From the NCBI GenBank assembly GCA_022539475.1, contig VCMS01000136.1:1-64000 (forward strand): 64,000 nt of DNA, read 5' to 3'. Each line of letters begins with the position of its first letter. Position 1 is the first letter of the stretch. This DNA comes from Gracilaria domingensis (Eukaryota > Rhodophyta > Florideophyceae > Gracilariales > Gracilariaceae). This document shows positions 1-12,491 of this stretch, piece by piece. Below the pieces are notes generated by a model. The model saw nothing but the letters and a program-made list of their open reading frames with translations, made no database searches and was not told the origin of the DNA. A program made the translations under genes and the position numbers.

Positions 1-3000
1 TGCGGGTACACCTCGGTGTTTGACTGCTCTCCTTCACCCATTGTGGTTTCGTACCTTCGAGGGTGGCGAGGTGGTGGCCGGCTAACCTCTAGAGGGGTTC
101 CTCTTGGACTTAACCAGTCACGACTCACTAGGAGTTCCTCGCTGCGCGACAACTACAACTTACGCCAGGAGCGTCCAATCTTCAACCTGAAAGGTTCTTC
201 TTGAAATACTCTCCTTCTTGAGTCTGACGAGCTTCGGCTCGTTTTGGTTGAGCTTCCGACCGTCCAACGGTAGCTTCGGGATTCTGAGCTCCCTCTTGCT
301 ATCCAGAAGGATCGTCCGTGCGACGGAGAACGGGCAGGGTCTCGCTCGTGCGCCATGGAGGCGGATTGACCAATCACGGTGCATATCGCGGCCTTCTGGT
401 TGGCCAGGCGGTGGCACGTGTGAGCCACGAGTTACCCTAACAGGTGTCCGTTCGCCTACGGTTGGCGATCGTACATCGTGCACCGTGCACGTGTGGTACT
501 CGCGCACGCGACTTACTGTCAGCAGTTCCCCGCGTCGGCGGTGCTTTCCATACGTCACCACGTCACACAACGTGTTACTCTCCACTTGGGTGTGTCATGA
601 GTCCTCTGCCACGCGGCGTGGGTGCACCATCGACGGTTTCCAAACTCGTACTTCGTACTTCACCTTTCCAAGGTTGTTTTCCCAAATAATACGCGGGTAA
701 GTACGACTTCTCGTTTCCTCATATCACGGCGTGGTTAACACCGGTCGGTAACATTGAGCTGATCTACCGCTTGCGGTTCTGCGTTCCCCGGAAAGCCCGG
801 GTCTACAGATACTGTCTTCTCCGCTCTGCGGGTGGTGACCTCACTCAGTTGTGGTGTTCCCGACGGGGTTACGTTATCCACAGCGGTGTGTACCCCTGGG
901 TGGGTCGTGTCGTTTCCAGCGCATTGCTCAACGAACTCGACGAAGTATCACCACGAGGTACAGCGCCTCGGCGCACCACAACGCTATCGGTAGAGACCGC
1001 GAGATTGGTTGCGGTACCTTGCGACAGAGTGTGACCGTGCGACGCCGGTGTAACGGGTTCCGTACTTTCCTCCCCCTCCTTAGGCGGTGGCACGGGAGCC
1101 ACGACGTCCGGTGGGGGGTCAACTGTAGTTGAGTTTTCCTCTTCGTCTCCCGCAACGGGTTGTGCTACCCGCGTGGGTGATTCTGACTTCGGTAGATCCG
1201 ATAAGCCGCGATCAGGGCGGAGAGTCGCAGGGCGCGAAGATACGACCTGTTCGTCCCCTGTAGCTTACCCAGTTGGGTGTTAACGTGAACGTACGGTGGT
1301 GGGGCCAGCGCGACACGGTCTAACGATATCCGTTCGTGGAGATTATTGATATCCAATACTACGGTATCGTGCGTGACGGAAATAACCTTGTAGGGTCCTT
1401 CCGCGATAGGCGAGAGCTTGTGGCGGCGTTCCTTCTCCGGATTATAGTATTCTTTGCGGAGAAATACCATATCGTCTGGTTTGACCTTTGGTAATGGGGT
1501 CTTAACCTTCGCATCGAAGTTGCGCTTATAAGCGGCCTGCGCCTTATCATCGCTGTGCGAGCGACCGGTACCATTTTGGTTAACCAATCCTTCCAAGCGT
1601 TCCTGTATAACCCAACAGACGGGTACGTAGAAAGCGTTTCTTGAGCCTCGATTGCAACCGGTGGCGGTACTCTTGACAATACCAACTCAAAAGGTGCTAG
1701 CTTCGTTACCCGGTGGACTTGGGTGTTGTACGCATACGTAATAGCGTCCGTATACAAATCCCAATCCTTAGGATGATCTGCCACATAAGATCTTAATGCA
1801 TTCAGCATGGTACGGTTAAATCGTTCTACCTGACCATTTGTTTGGGGGTGGTAGGTGGTCGTAAATAGATTCTTGACACTCAAGATCCGACAGACGTCCT
1901 GGAAAAACTTCGACGTGAACTGTGAACCGTTATCTGATAATAGATGAACCGGTGGACCGTACACAAAGACCCAGTGGGTGACAAAAGCTTGTGCAACCAC
2001 GGTGGCCGTAATCCGTTTCAGCGGGACTGTCCGTACCAACTTAGAGAACCGATCGGTGATAACCAGAAGGTATCGATTACCTCTTGCGGTTCTGATCAAT
2101 TCACCTAAGATATCGATAGCGATAAACTCCAAAGGAGACCGTGCTGGGAACAGCGTTAACTTCTTCGAGTACTTACGAAGTTTCACGTTATTCTTAGCGC
2201 ACTCGGTGCAAGAGCGTCGTACTGCGTAGCAGTCCAATGCCATTGACGGCCAGTAAAAATCCCTACGCAGGGTCAAGTATAGTTTTCGACCTCCTGGGTG
2301 GGCTCCTACCTTCACATAGTGTGTCATGACCAACACACGGTTTTGCAGCGAGTATGGGACCACAATTTGGGTATACGCTTCGACCAACCTAACCAGGTAC
2401 CCCTGATCGTTAACCTGAAAAGGTAAACGATCTCCTCCATTGAGACGAGCGCGAATTCGCGTACAAAACTCATCCGGTTGCTGTTCTCGGATCATCTCCT
2501 CGGGAGTGATGGGTACAAAAGATCCAGTCAAGGGATCCAACTTCTCAGAAGTGAGCAGGATGTCGTCACAGATGTCATCCGACAAGGATTCGACCCAACC
2601 TGCTTGTTCTTCCACCATAAAGCATGGTATGTCCAGATCGTCAACTGGTGCCGCTTCTGCATCTGTCCCAAGCGGGAGAGTGCATCTGCCTGCAGATTCA
2701 ACGTTCCTTTTTTGTACGTAACTGTGAAATCGAACTCCGATAACCTCAAGCGCCAACGCATCAAGCGTCCTGATGGTTCCGAGATTTCCATGAGCCATCG
2801 GAGAGATGAGTGGTCCGTATGTACCGTAAAATGGTTGCCCATAAGATATGGCCTCAGTGTAGTTAGAGCCCATACAACGGCTAAGCACTCTTTCTCCGAA
2901 ACTGAGTAGTTACGTTCGTGTACGTTCAAGGATCGCGACCAGTATCCAATTGGATGTCTCACGCCGTCTTCCGTGACCTGAAACAGGGCGCAACCAACCT

Positions 3001-5281
3001 GGTGTGCATTGGCGTCAGTGTCTACTTCGAATGGAAGTCCTAGCTTAGGCAAAGCCAAGATTGGCGGTGACGTTACTGCGTCAATTAATGCCGAAAAGGC
3101 AGACGCTTCCGCGTCGCCTAGGGGTTCCAGTTGAACTGGTTGACCTTTTCTCAAAAGGTGGTTAAGGGGGGTCGCAATATCTGCGAAGTTCGGGACAAAA
3201 CGCCGATATACATTACAAAGACCCAGAAAACTGCGGAGTTCCGTTTGTGTCGTAGGGTGTTTCGCTTCCTTCAGCGACTTCACGCGAACTGCGTCAACTG
3301 AGAGCTGTCCAGGTCGAATGATATGCCCTAGGTATTTGACAGAATCTGTGAAGAACTCGCACTTCTTGAGTTTCAGCGTAATGCCCGCGTCCCTGAGGAC
3401 TCTCATGACGTCCCGGACGTGTGTTAAGTGGTCATCAAGGTTATCGGAGAACACGATGATATCGTCAAGATACACCAAGCAGGTCTTCCACTTGAATCGA
3501 GCCAAGAGGATATCGATAGCACGTTGAAACGTAGCCGGTGCGTTGGTTAATCCGAACGGCATTCGCTTAAACCGGTACAAACCTTGGTGGCACACAAAAG
3601 CAGTTTTGTCCTTATCCTTTTCACGGATCGGAACTTGCCAGTATCCCCAATTGGCATCCAAGGCGGTGAACACTGTAGCACTCCCAAGCGAGTCAATGTA
3701 TTCGTCCATCCTGGGTATGGGATAAACGTCTTTGACGGTGACCGAATTTAGACGACGGTAATCAATACAGAATCGCCACGATCCGTCCGCTTTTGGAACT
3801 AGCACCACGGGTGAGGCCCAAGCGGATTGAGCCGCCTCTATGACGCCAGCGCGTAACATCTTCTCAATTTGAGATTGCTCTTCTTCCCTAGCTTTGGGAC
3901 CAGCCCGGTATGGGTGTTGGGAAATGGGGCTAGTACCTGGAAGTAGGTCAATACGGTGTTCCGTGATTCCAATTGTCCCGAGGGATCCATCCCACATGGG
4001 TGTGAACTCCCTCAACATTTCTCTTAGCTTACCTCTATGAGATTCAGGTACATGACTAAAATTCAACTGTTCCAGTTCCTTGACAGGGTCTGTATCTTCC
4101 GTTCCTGGTGGCAACGCTTTACCCTCGGTGGGTGCCAGCGATTCGGTAACTTCGCTCGCCGGGGTAACCGATGCGGTAAAAGCGGTTTCCGCTGATCCCT
4201 CCCCCTCCTTAGCATCGGTTATACCGAGAACATCCGCAACGGGTATCTTCGTCGATACGATAGCAGCAGGGTGTGGGAGAGTGGTACCAAGGATTTGGTT
4301 TTTAGCTAACCACTGTCGGGTTGTGCCAAAGTTGGCGACCAAAACTCTGAATGGTTTGTCGGGTTCCACCGAGATTACTCCGTTCGCCAAAGCGAGTTGC
4401 TTCTGATCATACAATGATGGCAATGGTTGTACCACACGTAGGCCAGACTGCTTAGTAGTTATGGTGACCCAAACTTGGGATTGCGCAGGGATTGCGATGG
4501 CATGAGCCACATGGAGCTTAGATGATACCGGGTCGACGGTTGGAACTTCCTGTACAGCAGGGAGCGGGACGCGCTTGCGTGTAGCTCTCTTTAGCGGTTT
4601 CCTTACAATCGGTATTTCGGAACCATCATCCATGGTAACAACTCGAGCTCGAGGTCGAATCGCTTCAACAAAACGATCACAAAAGTCACAACCGAGTATC
4701 ACCGGTGCGGCAATGCTTTTGCAAGCCATGAAATCCACTTTAACCATACAGGTTCCTAATCGTACCATGAGAGGTATGTACCCAAGAGTACGCAACGGGT
4801 TATTGTTGGCATCCGCGATGTCCAAACCTGGACCATGACGAATTTCATCCCGTAGCGCGGGTGGCACCAACTCAAGGTGAATCAGGTTCGGTGCAGCTCC
4901 TGTATCCAACACAGACAACTGTCGAACCATGAACTGGTTAGACAAGCCAAGATCGGCATAAACTTTGTAGTTTCTCTTGGCCATCACAAGAACTCTTTCC
5001 GGAATACGGAGATTACGGGACCGTATCCACGGACGACGTAGAACCGAAAGGTGTTCTGAGCTCACGTCAGTTGTAGCCGCTATCCTTGAAAGGATTCTAA
5101 CAGCTGGGGAGCGAAGCTGTGACGCCTCGGGCGCCTTCAACTTCGGCTCAGAAGGCGCCCCTCCCGTAGGGGAAACTCCCGAAGTCATTTTTTCTGAACG
5201 GGGCTCACCGAATTCGGTGCCTGAACTCCGTTCGGGGGGCCTAACTGAACCCCATGCGTGGGTACTTCGCCTTGAACCTGG
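1..5281 (-). mobile_element. Ty3/gypsy chromodomain retrotransposon, copy A (partial)
   Basis: Internal part of a minus-strand LTR retrotransposon whose 3' end lies outside the window to the left. Parts in transcript order, right to left: a short gag end next to the LTR, aspartic protease, reverse transcriptase with YLDD, RNase H, integrase with the SDNGSQF core motif, then the zone before the chromodomain, which the window edge cuts. From its left edge to about 2890 it is almost identical to 8759-11640 of copy B, so the two copies are young or were duplicated together. It is a broken fossil with several breaks and little of gag. The family (Metaviridae, chromovirus-like) follows from gene order and the chromodomain in copies B and C. 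Confidence 0.9.
869..5188 (-). CDS. pol region of copy A (PR-RT-RH-IN)
   Basis: Reverse-strand polyprotein region of a Ty3/gypsy element. Visible landmarks: a protease box of the LDTGAAPN type, RT segments around FCIDYRRLNSVT and YLDDIIVFS, the RNase H stretch around DTDANAHQVGC followed by HTDHSSLRWL, an integrase zinc-binding part ending CTECAKNN, and core motifs FIAIDILGEL, SDNGSQFTSKFF and HPQTNGQVERFNR. The order protease, RT, RNase H, integrase is that of Ty3/gypsy and excludes Ty1/copia, where integrase comes before RT. This is a fossil reading region with a few breaks. The integrase tail is Pro/Ser/Thr-rich. Confidence 0.9.
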
Positions 5282-6255
5282 TGTGGGGCAAACTCGGAAG
5301 AGTGAAACCCACCAGACTGTCCGAAGGTCCGCTCTCGTGAAAGATGGCAGACCAGTGACAGAGCCCTCTGTACCACCGTAACTCGGTTGTAAGGCCGAAG
5401 TGGCAACTGGCTATACCTACAGAGGTGCTAGGCCACGTGGTGAGGAAACGATGAGAAACTCCAGAGATGGGGTGGTATCGGCAACGATGAAACACGACCA
5501 ACGACAGGTGTAGTTCCGAGAGGGAAAGCAACAGAAAACAACAACCAAACAACACCCACACGCGACGGGTAGGGCCTCCTCGGCACTGTGCCCGGAGCGG
5601 GGCGAGATCCTCCAACGGTAATGCACGGGTTTCCGTAAACACGGCAAAACTCTATACAGAGTCGGATCACTTCGTAATCTAGTCCTATACCTCCTCGGTA
5701 CGACCCTCAGGTCCCGACATCAACGACAGATGTTCCTCAAAGGTACCGAGAGGGTAGGACCACCGTAACCAGACGTGGCTATACTCGCGAGAGTGATAAC
5801 CCACGTAGGCGGTTGGCGCCAGAGCCTCACTCGTGTAGAGTCCACTCAAGAGAGCGCTACTCGACAAAGAGTTCACTTAGAAGTGCTCGGGTTGACTTTA
5901 CAAAGGTGCTCGCGACGATGAGGTCGAGCTCACCTAAGTAGGTCTAAACTAACTATGTACACGTGGTGCACACCCGCAGGGGTCCGTACACGTGGCTAGC
6001 CCAGTGTCAGGCACCTCAGGTGCACTACCTATTGTCCCGTAATATGCACACACACGGTGGTGTAGTACACGCGTCCACCTAGCGGTATTGGCCAGCAATG
6101 GCAACCCTGATTACAGGTAACTGTGGGAAAGCCATTCCAAAAGTAACCGCCAAAATTGGGTCCAACTCATAACTCTTCGAGTGCATCCTCGTATCACTCC
6201 CCTGAGTATATGAGGCGCATCATCCTGATAACCACGCAAAATGCGTTGCTCTACA
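5282..6255 (-). repeat. Family-1 LTR shared by copies A and B
   Basis: 974-bp long terminal repeat in reverse orientation, starting TGTAGAGCAACG and ending GCCCCACA when read on the minus strand, so it has the usual TG...CA ends. It matches the two LTRs of copy C at 15347-16310 and 26333-27305. Its right neighbour is the purine-rich tract and antisense gene of copy B, so it is B's 3' LTR. Its left neighbour is the gag end of copy A, so it is also A's 5' LTR. A single LTR between two internal regions is the layout left by recombination between LTRs of tandem copies. Confidence 0.9.
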
Positions 6256-6268
6256 TCTCCCCCTCCTT
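6256..6268 (-). other. Polypurine tract of copy B
   Basis: Read on the minus strand, the bases just before the LTR are an A/G run (AAGGAGGGGGAGA). The same tract lies just before the 3' LTR of copy C at 26320-26332. Plus-strand priming from a purine tract directly upstream of the 3' LTR is standard for LTR retrotransposons, so this marks the LTR as the 3' LTR of copy B. Confidence 0.8.
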
Positions 6269-6334
6269 AGAGCCGAGAACGACTTCGAGGCTGAAGTTTT
6301 GTGCGAAACGCAAGTACGTAAATACGTCACAATC

Positions 6335-8187
6335 ATGAGCGGTACCAACTCCTCGGTTTCTATACCTCGCAAGCGCGATACACACTCAAGCGAACAGAGT
6401 ATTCAAGTATCCGAACTCGATCACAGTACATCATCTGTCATTCCGATGAACCCGAATCAGTTTCCTCATCACCCGACGGGTCAGGCGAGCGCGTCGAACT
6501 ACCCTCAGCCGGGTTCTGCGACGGCTCCATTGCCTCAGTCTCAACCGATGGTTCCGCTGAACGTTCCGTTATGGAATTCAGCGCAAGCGATGCCGCTGAT
6601 GGCGAACCAAGCTGGTTGGATATCGAGGGAATCTCTCGCAGTACGCGATCCACTCCGTGATGGGTTTGCGTTCAGCCGTGCACCGTGGTTTCATCCGGTA
6701 GCTGTTAACGATGACACTCTCCTGGAGTCGTATGCCGAAAACGGCTTCCTACCGGGCGGTCTGCCGTTAGCGGTAGTGCAATCCCCAGAATGGAAAGTTC
6801 GTATAGCGATCGACCCGATGCTCCTCCGGTACGATACCCGCGAGGGTGAGAACCTGAACACCGCGCGCGCAGAACACGCGAAGTTGGCGTACAAGAGACT
6901 CAGTCGAGTGCACCTCGAGCACCTGGTTCCACCGTCATATGGGTTCGATACTCCGTTCTACCGTACTTTCGGTGAAGTCCGATATGGAGACAACTTGGCG
7001 ACGTTCGACCATGCGCGGTACGCTGGCGATGGCCCGACCACATCGAGGTTGATGTTGTGCTGGAATCGGCCCATACTCCGAGCGGAGTTCCGTTATCTTC
7101 GCAAGAACGCTTCCCAGGGTGGGTTCGTCAACCGCATTCGGTTTGAGCGGAAAGCTCGTTCCCGTCATGGGTATCTGATTCCGTACCCGAATATCGAGAC
7201 CGAGAGGTACAGACCGCAGGCCTTTGTTGGACGGTTCCCCCTCTACCAGATTGGTGGCGTGATGTGGAGGTACCCAAAGGGTGTTTTGCAGAACTGCCTC
7301 CGTGCTTGAGTTACATCGGCTCCCGATTGATCAGCGATCCGCGTTCAGGATGGTGGGGTCTCGTAGCCGGCGAGTGGGCGGCACGCGTAGCAGCGTTTCT
7401 CCTCTGGGAGGCTTACGACAACTACCGTGTTTGGTATATTCCGCCGATGCTTCGCAGCATTATCCGCTCGCTGGATTTGCACACTCCCTTGGGGTCCGAA
7501 GAGAACGTGGATGAGATCCATTACATCTTGGATGTTATCGATGGAGTCGATTGGGAAACGGTGCCCCGTTCGCAACGCGGGAAAGGTCCTCGTCGTCACC
7601 ACGACCGCTCACCCGGTAGGAGACATCCCACCGCAGGAGATTTCGTGTATTACGACCCATGGGAGGGTACGATGACGACTAGCGCATATGCCGAGTGGGC
7701 AGCGAACCAGCCACGGTCGATTCCAGACAGTCACCCCGTTGGGTTCATGTTCAGTGACAACTGGGTCGCCCCAGTAGATCTGGATGATCCGAACATGGAT
7801 ACTGGTGGAGAGGCAGCTGGAGCACTCGTCAAGATGGACCAGAAGTTGGTGAACGACCTACCGGCGGCGAATCAGGTGTTGCACGCCAGCGGCGGGGTAC
7901 CCCAGGCTCCTGTGGGTTGGAATGTTCCGACTCAAGCGAGTGTTCCGGTGGTGGGTCCGGTCCCTGTAGCGGCTACCGTTCCTTCGGTCCTTCCGGCCCC
8001 GACAGCTCCGGTCGCTCCGGGAGATTCTCCGGCGAACATCGCGATGTTGCGCGCCACTCTCCAGAACGCTGGAATTATCGTGCCCGATCATCTCACCACT
8101 ATGGCAGGGATACTGGCTTACGCCGTTCCGCACCCTTCGCAGGGTCCCTCCGGTAGCGGCGGTGCCGGTCCCTCATCGGGGGTGTAA
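6335..8187 (+). CDS. Antisense accessory gene region of copy B, function unknown
   Basis: Open reading region of roughly 600 codons on the strand opposite to gag-pol, between the chromodomain and the 3' LTR. It starts with ATG about 80 bases inside the LTR boundary and is read away from the LTR, so transcription would have to start in or near the 3' LTR on the antisense strand (inference). The product starts MSGTNSSVSIP, has a Ser/Thr/Pro-rich head, a denser middle rich in Arg, Trp and Tyr, and a Pro/Val/Ala-rich tail with PVGPVPVAATVP. No signal peptide, membrane span, zinc finger or catalytic motif was recognised. The same gene lies at the same place in copy C. Antisense ORFs between pol and the 3' LTR are known in some plant Ty3/gypsy families such as Grande, RIRE2 and Retand. 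The region is part of a broken element. Confidence 0.6.
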
Positions 8188-8556
8188 GATGACCAGCAGG
8201 GCTGGAGGACTTGGTCCTTAGTATAAGATAGAAACAGTAAAACCATCTAGTGGTAACTTTCCCTTCACCCTTTTGCCTGTTCTCCACGAACTTGATCGAT
8301 CTTCGATTACTTCTTCACTCACACTGTGTTCAAGTGTACTTCACTTCTTTGGTGCTTCTTCTACTCTAACCGTTTTAAATCGGTACAACCGGCATTTCGG
8401 TATGCTCTTCTTCCTTTCTTCTCACTTCCTCTAGTTCAGTCTTCACCGCTTCATTGGTCTTCTTCCTTCATTCATCCCCACACAGGAGGGGTCAACTCTC
8501 CATTCTGAGTCTTCCGCATCGCGGTATAGTTGAAAGCTCCTCACCGGGAACGGTTC

Positions 8557-8910
8557 TTATCCCACCTGGGCTTGGTCCAGGTTGGACGGCAAGGCTGACC
8601 GAGTGCGACGGTGGTATGAAACGATCTTCGACCTAGGTAGGTGCTCGACCGGCTCCATGGTGTCCTCCTCGGCGGAGTAGCCATACCATCGCACTTGGTA
8701 CAGTACCGTCCCATCGGGGTCTACAACATGACGTACGATACGTTCGATCACGTATTCCTGCGGGTACACCTCGGTGTTTGACTGCTCTCCTTCACCCATT
8801 GTGGTTTCGTACCTTCGAGGGTGGCGAGGTGGTGGCCGGCTAACCTCTAGAGGGGTTCCTCTTGGACTTAACCAGTCACGACTCACTAGGAGTTCCTCGC
8901 TGCGCGACAA
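8557..8910 (-). CDS. Chromodomain ORF of copy B
   Basis: Reverse-strand frame of about 117 codons holding a chromodomain: YVIERIVRHVVDPDG, then LYQVRWYGYSAEEDTMEP and HLPRSKIVSYHRR, matching the family pattern of V-E-x-I, a Y-x-V-x-W-x-G-Y strand, E-x-x-x-W/M-E-P and a C-terminal helix. In chromoviruses this module targets integration to marked chromatin. Here it lies apart from the integrase frame, with another open stretch of about 141 codons (8918-9343) between the two. The same spacing occurs in copy C. Confidence 0.8.
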   Translation of the reverse strand: MSRSEELLVSRDWLSPRGTPLEVSRPPPRHPRRYETTMGEGEQSNTEVYPQEYVIERIVRHVVDPDGTVLYQVRWYGYSAEEDTMEPVEHLPRSKIVSYHRRTRSALPSNLDQAQVG

Positions 8911-9626
8911 CTACAACTTACGCCAGGAGCGTCCAATCTTCAACCTGAAAGGTTCTTCTTGAAGTACTCTCCTTCTTGAGTCTGACGAACTTCGGCTCGT
9001 TTTGGTTGAGCTTCCGACCGTCCAACGGTAGCTTCGGGATTCTGAGCTCCCTCTTGCTATCCAGAAGGATCGTCCGTGCGACGGAGAACGGGCAGGGTCT
9101 CGCTCGTGCGCCATGGAGGCGGATTGACCAATCACGGTGCATATCGCGGCCTTCTGGTTGGCCAGGCGGTGGCACGTGTGAGCTACGAGTTACCCTAACA
9201 GGTGTCCGTTCGCCTACGGTTGGCGAACGTACATCGTGCACCGTGCGCGTGTGATACTCGCGCACGCGACTTACTGTCAGCAGTTCCCCGCGTCGGCGGT
9301 GCTTTCCATACGTCACCACGTCACACAACGTGTTACTCTCCACTTGGGTGTGTCATGAGTCCTCTGCCACGCGGCGTGGGTGCACCATCGACGGTTTCCA
9401 AACTCGTACTTCGTACTTCACCTTTCCAAGGTTGTTTTCCCAAATAATACGCGGGTAAGTACGACTTTTCGTTTCCTCATATCACGGCGTGGTTAACACC
9501 GGTCGGTAACATTGAGCTGATCTACCGCTTGCGGCTCTGCGTTCTCCGGGAAGCCCGGGTCTACAGATACTGTCTTCTCCGCTCTGCGGGTGGTGACCTC
9601 ACTCAGTTGTGGTGTTCCCGACGGGG

Positions 9627-11654
9627 TTACGTTATCCACAGCGGTGTGTACCCCCTGGGTGGGTCGTGTCGTTTCCAGCGCATTGCTAAACGAACTCGAC
9701 GGAGTATCACCACGAGGTACAGCGCCTCGGCGCACCACAACGCTATCGGTAGGGACCGCGAGATTGGTGGCGGTACCTTGTGACAGAGTGTGACCGTGCG
9801 ACGCCGGTGTAACGGGTTCCGTACTTTCCTCCCCTCCTTAGGCGGTGGCACGGGAGCCACGACGTCCGGTGGGGGGTCAACTGTAGTTGAGTTTTCCTCT
9901 TCGTCTCCCGCAACGGGTTGTGCTACCCGCGTGGGTGATTCTGACTTCGGTAGATCCGATAAGCCGCGATCAGGGCGGAGAGTCGCAGGGCGCGAAGATA
10001 CGACCTGTTCGTCCCCTGTAGCTTTACCCAGTTGGGTGTTAACGTGAACGTACGGTGGTGGGGCCAGCGCGACACGGTCTAACGATATCCGTTCGTGGAG
10101 ATTATTGATATTCAATACTACGGTATCGTCCGTGACGGAAATAACCTTGTAGGGTCCTTCCGCGATAGGCGAGAGCTTGTGGCGGCGTTCCTTCTCCGGA
10201 TTATAGTATTCTTTGCGGAGAAATACCATATCGTCTGGTTTGACCTTTGGTAATGGGGTCTTAACCTTCGCATCGAAGTTGCGCTTATAAGCGGCCTGCG
10301 CCTTATCCATCGCTGTGCGAGCGACCGGTACCATTTTGGTTAACCAATCCTTCCAAGCGTTCCTGTATAACCCAACAGACGGGTACGTAGAAAGCGTTTC
10401 TTGAGCCTCGATTGCAACCGGTGGCGGTACTCTTGACAATACCAACTCAAAAGGTGCTAGCTTCGTTACCCGGTGGACTTGGGTGTTGTACGCATACGTA
10501 ATAGCGTCCGTATACAAATCCCAATCCTTAGGATGATCTGCCACATAAGATCTTAATGCATTCAGCATGGTACGGTTAAATCGTTCTACCTGACCATTTG
10601 TTTGGGGGTGGTAGGTGGTCGTAAATAGATTCTTGACACTCAAGATCCGACAGACGTCCTGGAAAAACTTCGACGTGAACTGTGAACCGTTATCTGATAA
10701 TAGATGAACCGGTGGACCGTACACAAAGACCCAGTGGGTGACAAAAGCTTGTGCAACCACGGTGGCCGTAATCCGTTTCAGCGGGACTGTCCGTACCAAC
10801 TTAGAGAACCGATCGGTGATAACCAGAAGGTATCGATTACCTCTTGCGGTTCTGATCAATTCACCTAAGATATCGATAGCGATAAACTCCAAAGGAGACC
10901 GTGCTGGGAACAGCGTTAACTTCTTCGAGTACTTACGAAGTTTCACGTTATTCTTAGCGCACTCGGTGCAAGAGCGTCGTACTGCGTAGCAGTCCAATGC
11001 CATTGACGGCCAGTAAAAATCCCTACGCAGGGTCAAGTATAGTTTTCGACCTCCTGGGTGGGCTCCTACCTTCACATAGTGTGTCATGACCAACACACGG
11101 TTTTGCAGCGAGTATGGGACCACAATTTGGGTATACGCTTCGACCAACCTAACCAGGTACCCCTGATCGTTAACCTGAAAAGGTAAACGATCTCCTCCAT
11201 TGAGACGAGCGCGAATTCGCGTACAAAACTCATCCGTTGCTGTTCTCGGATCATCTCCTCGGAGTGATGGGGTACAAAAGATCCAGTCAAGGGATCCAAC
11301 TTCTCAGAAGTGAGCAGGATGTCGTCACAGATGTCATCCGACAAGGATTCGACCCAACCTGCTTGTTCTTCCACCATAAAGCATGGTATGTCCAGATCGT
11401 CAACTGGTGCCGCTTCTGCATCTGTCCCCAAGCGGGAGAGTGCATCTGCCTGCAGATTCAACGTTCCTTTTTTGTACGTAACTGTGAAATCGAACTCCGA
11501 TAACCTCAAGCGCCAACGCATCAAGCGTCCTGATGGTTCCGAGATTTCCATGAGCCATCGGAGAGATGAGTGGTCCGTATGTACCGTAAAATGGTTGCCC
11601 ATAAGATATGGCCTCAGTGTAGTTAGAGCCGCATACAACGGCTAGCACTCTTTC
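9627..11654 (-). CDS. pol 3' part of copy B (RNase H and integrase)
   Basis: Reverse-strand continuation of pol with RNase H (HTDHSSLRWL, then the QADALSRL end), integrase zinc-binding region (CTECAKNN) and core (FIAIDILGEL, SDNGSQFTSK, HPQTNGQVERF). It is nearly identical to 869-2890 of copy A. The upstream part, including most of RT, lies in or beyond the assembly gap. Fossil region with a few breaks. Confidence 0.85.
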
Positions 11655-11976
11655 NNNNNNNNNNNNNNNNNNNNNNNNNNNNNNNNNNNNNNNNNNNNNN
11701 NNNNNNNNNNNNNNNNNNNNNNNNNNNNNNNNNNNNNNNNNNNNNNNNNNNNNNNNNNNNNNNNNNNNNNNNNNNNNNNNNNNNNNNNNNNNNNNNNNNN
11801 NNNNNNNNNNNNNNNNNNNNNNNNNNNNNNNNNNNNNNNNNNNNNNNNNNNNNNNNNNNNNNNNNNNNNNNNNNNNNNNNNNNNNNNNNNNNNNNNNNNN
11901 NNNNNNNNNNNNNNNNNNNNNNNNNNNNNNNNNNNNNNNNNNNNNNNNNNNNNNNNNNNNNNNNNNNNNNNNNNNN
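11655..11976. other. Assembly gap
   Basis: A run of 322 N bases. The left flank is RNase H/RT sequence of retrotransposon copy B; the right flank shows no similarity to that element. The true length is unknown. The join may be a scaffolding or repeat-collapse artefact. Confidence 1.
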
Positions 11977-12486
11977 CGCTCTTCTGTGCTCAAAACGTAA
12001 TCGAATTGAGCAAAGGTAGGGCTCATCATCACCCACACTGGAGAGCTCGATTGATCCTGATGGGATGATGACATATAGAGTGGAGCAATTTCTCGTCAAT
12101 CGCCGCACTCCCCAAACGTGTACTCGGGTTCTGAGATGGAGTTGAAAAGCATTATTAGGCCGACATAATTACGAGGGAGCAATTTTCCATCGTAACGTCA
12201 AACATAATACTCCCGGGCACACTATACGGCCACAGGCCCGGGCGCCTCACACTAACCGCTGCCCCGTGCCTCACCCCTCCCTGTTATTAATGCTCCCGGT
12301 CTCGTTAGTCCTCCGCAGCAAATTTTTGCAAGACCGGCGCGCAACCAACTCTTTTGCCTCACTAAAATGCCTTGAGATAATACAGGTCTTCAATAAACCA
12401 TATCCCTGCGCCTCGGCTCTAGCTATGATGCGTCTGATTTGCATCCAATAAAACCTATTGCTTTTTCGTATTCAGATATACACGTG
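11977..12486. other. Unassigned sequence between gap and solo LTR
   Basis: About 510 bases with no convincing gene. It holds a short GC-rich palindromic patch around 12215-12245 (CCCGGGC and GCCCGGG). It does not continue retrotransposon copy B. Nothing else recognised. Confidence 0.5.
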
Positions 12487-12491
12487 TTCAT

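Larger units (their letters stand above)
6256..11654 (-). mobile_element. Ty3/gypsy chromodomain retrotransposon, copy B (partial)
   Basis: Second minus-strand copy of the family, lying directly upstream of copy A in transcript direction. Parts seen from left to right: polypurine tract, an accessory gene on the opposite strand (6335-8187), chromodomain (8557-8910), integrase, RNase H and the start of RT, where the assembly gap at 11655 cuts it. No gag, PBS or 5' LTR of this family is seen just right of the gap, so the far end is either in the gap or was lost. It is broken, with a few breaks in its coding parts. Confidence 0.88.

Noticed and set aside
2478-2909. Long open frames opposite the RT and RNase H regions
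   Set aside because: They are shadows of the codon structure of pol, recur in every copy at the same relative position and carry no motif.
6335-8187. Antisense gene as an envelope-like protein
   Set aside because: No signal peptide, membrane span or cysteine-rich ectodomain can be seen; its position between pol and the 3' LTR fits env, but its strand does not.
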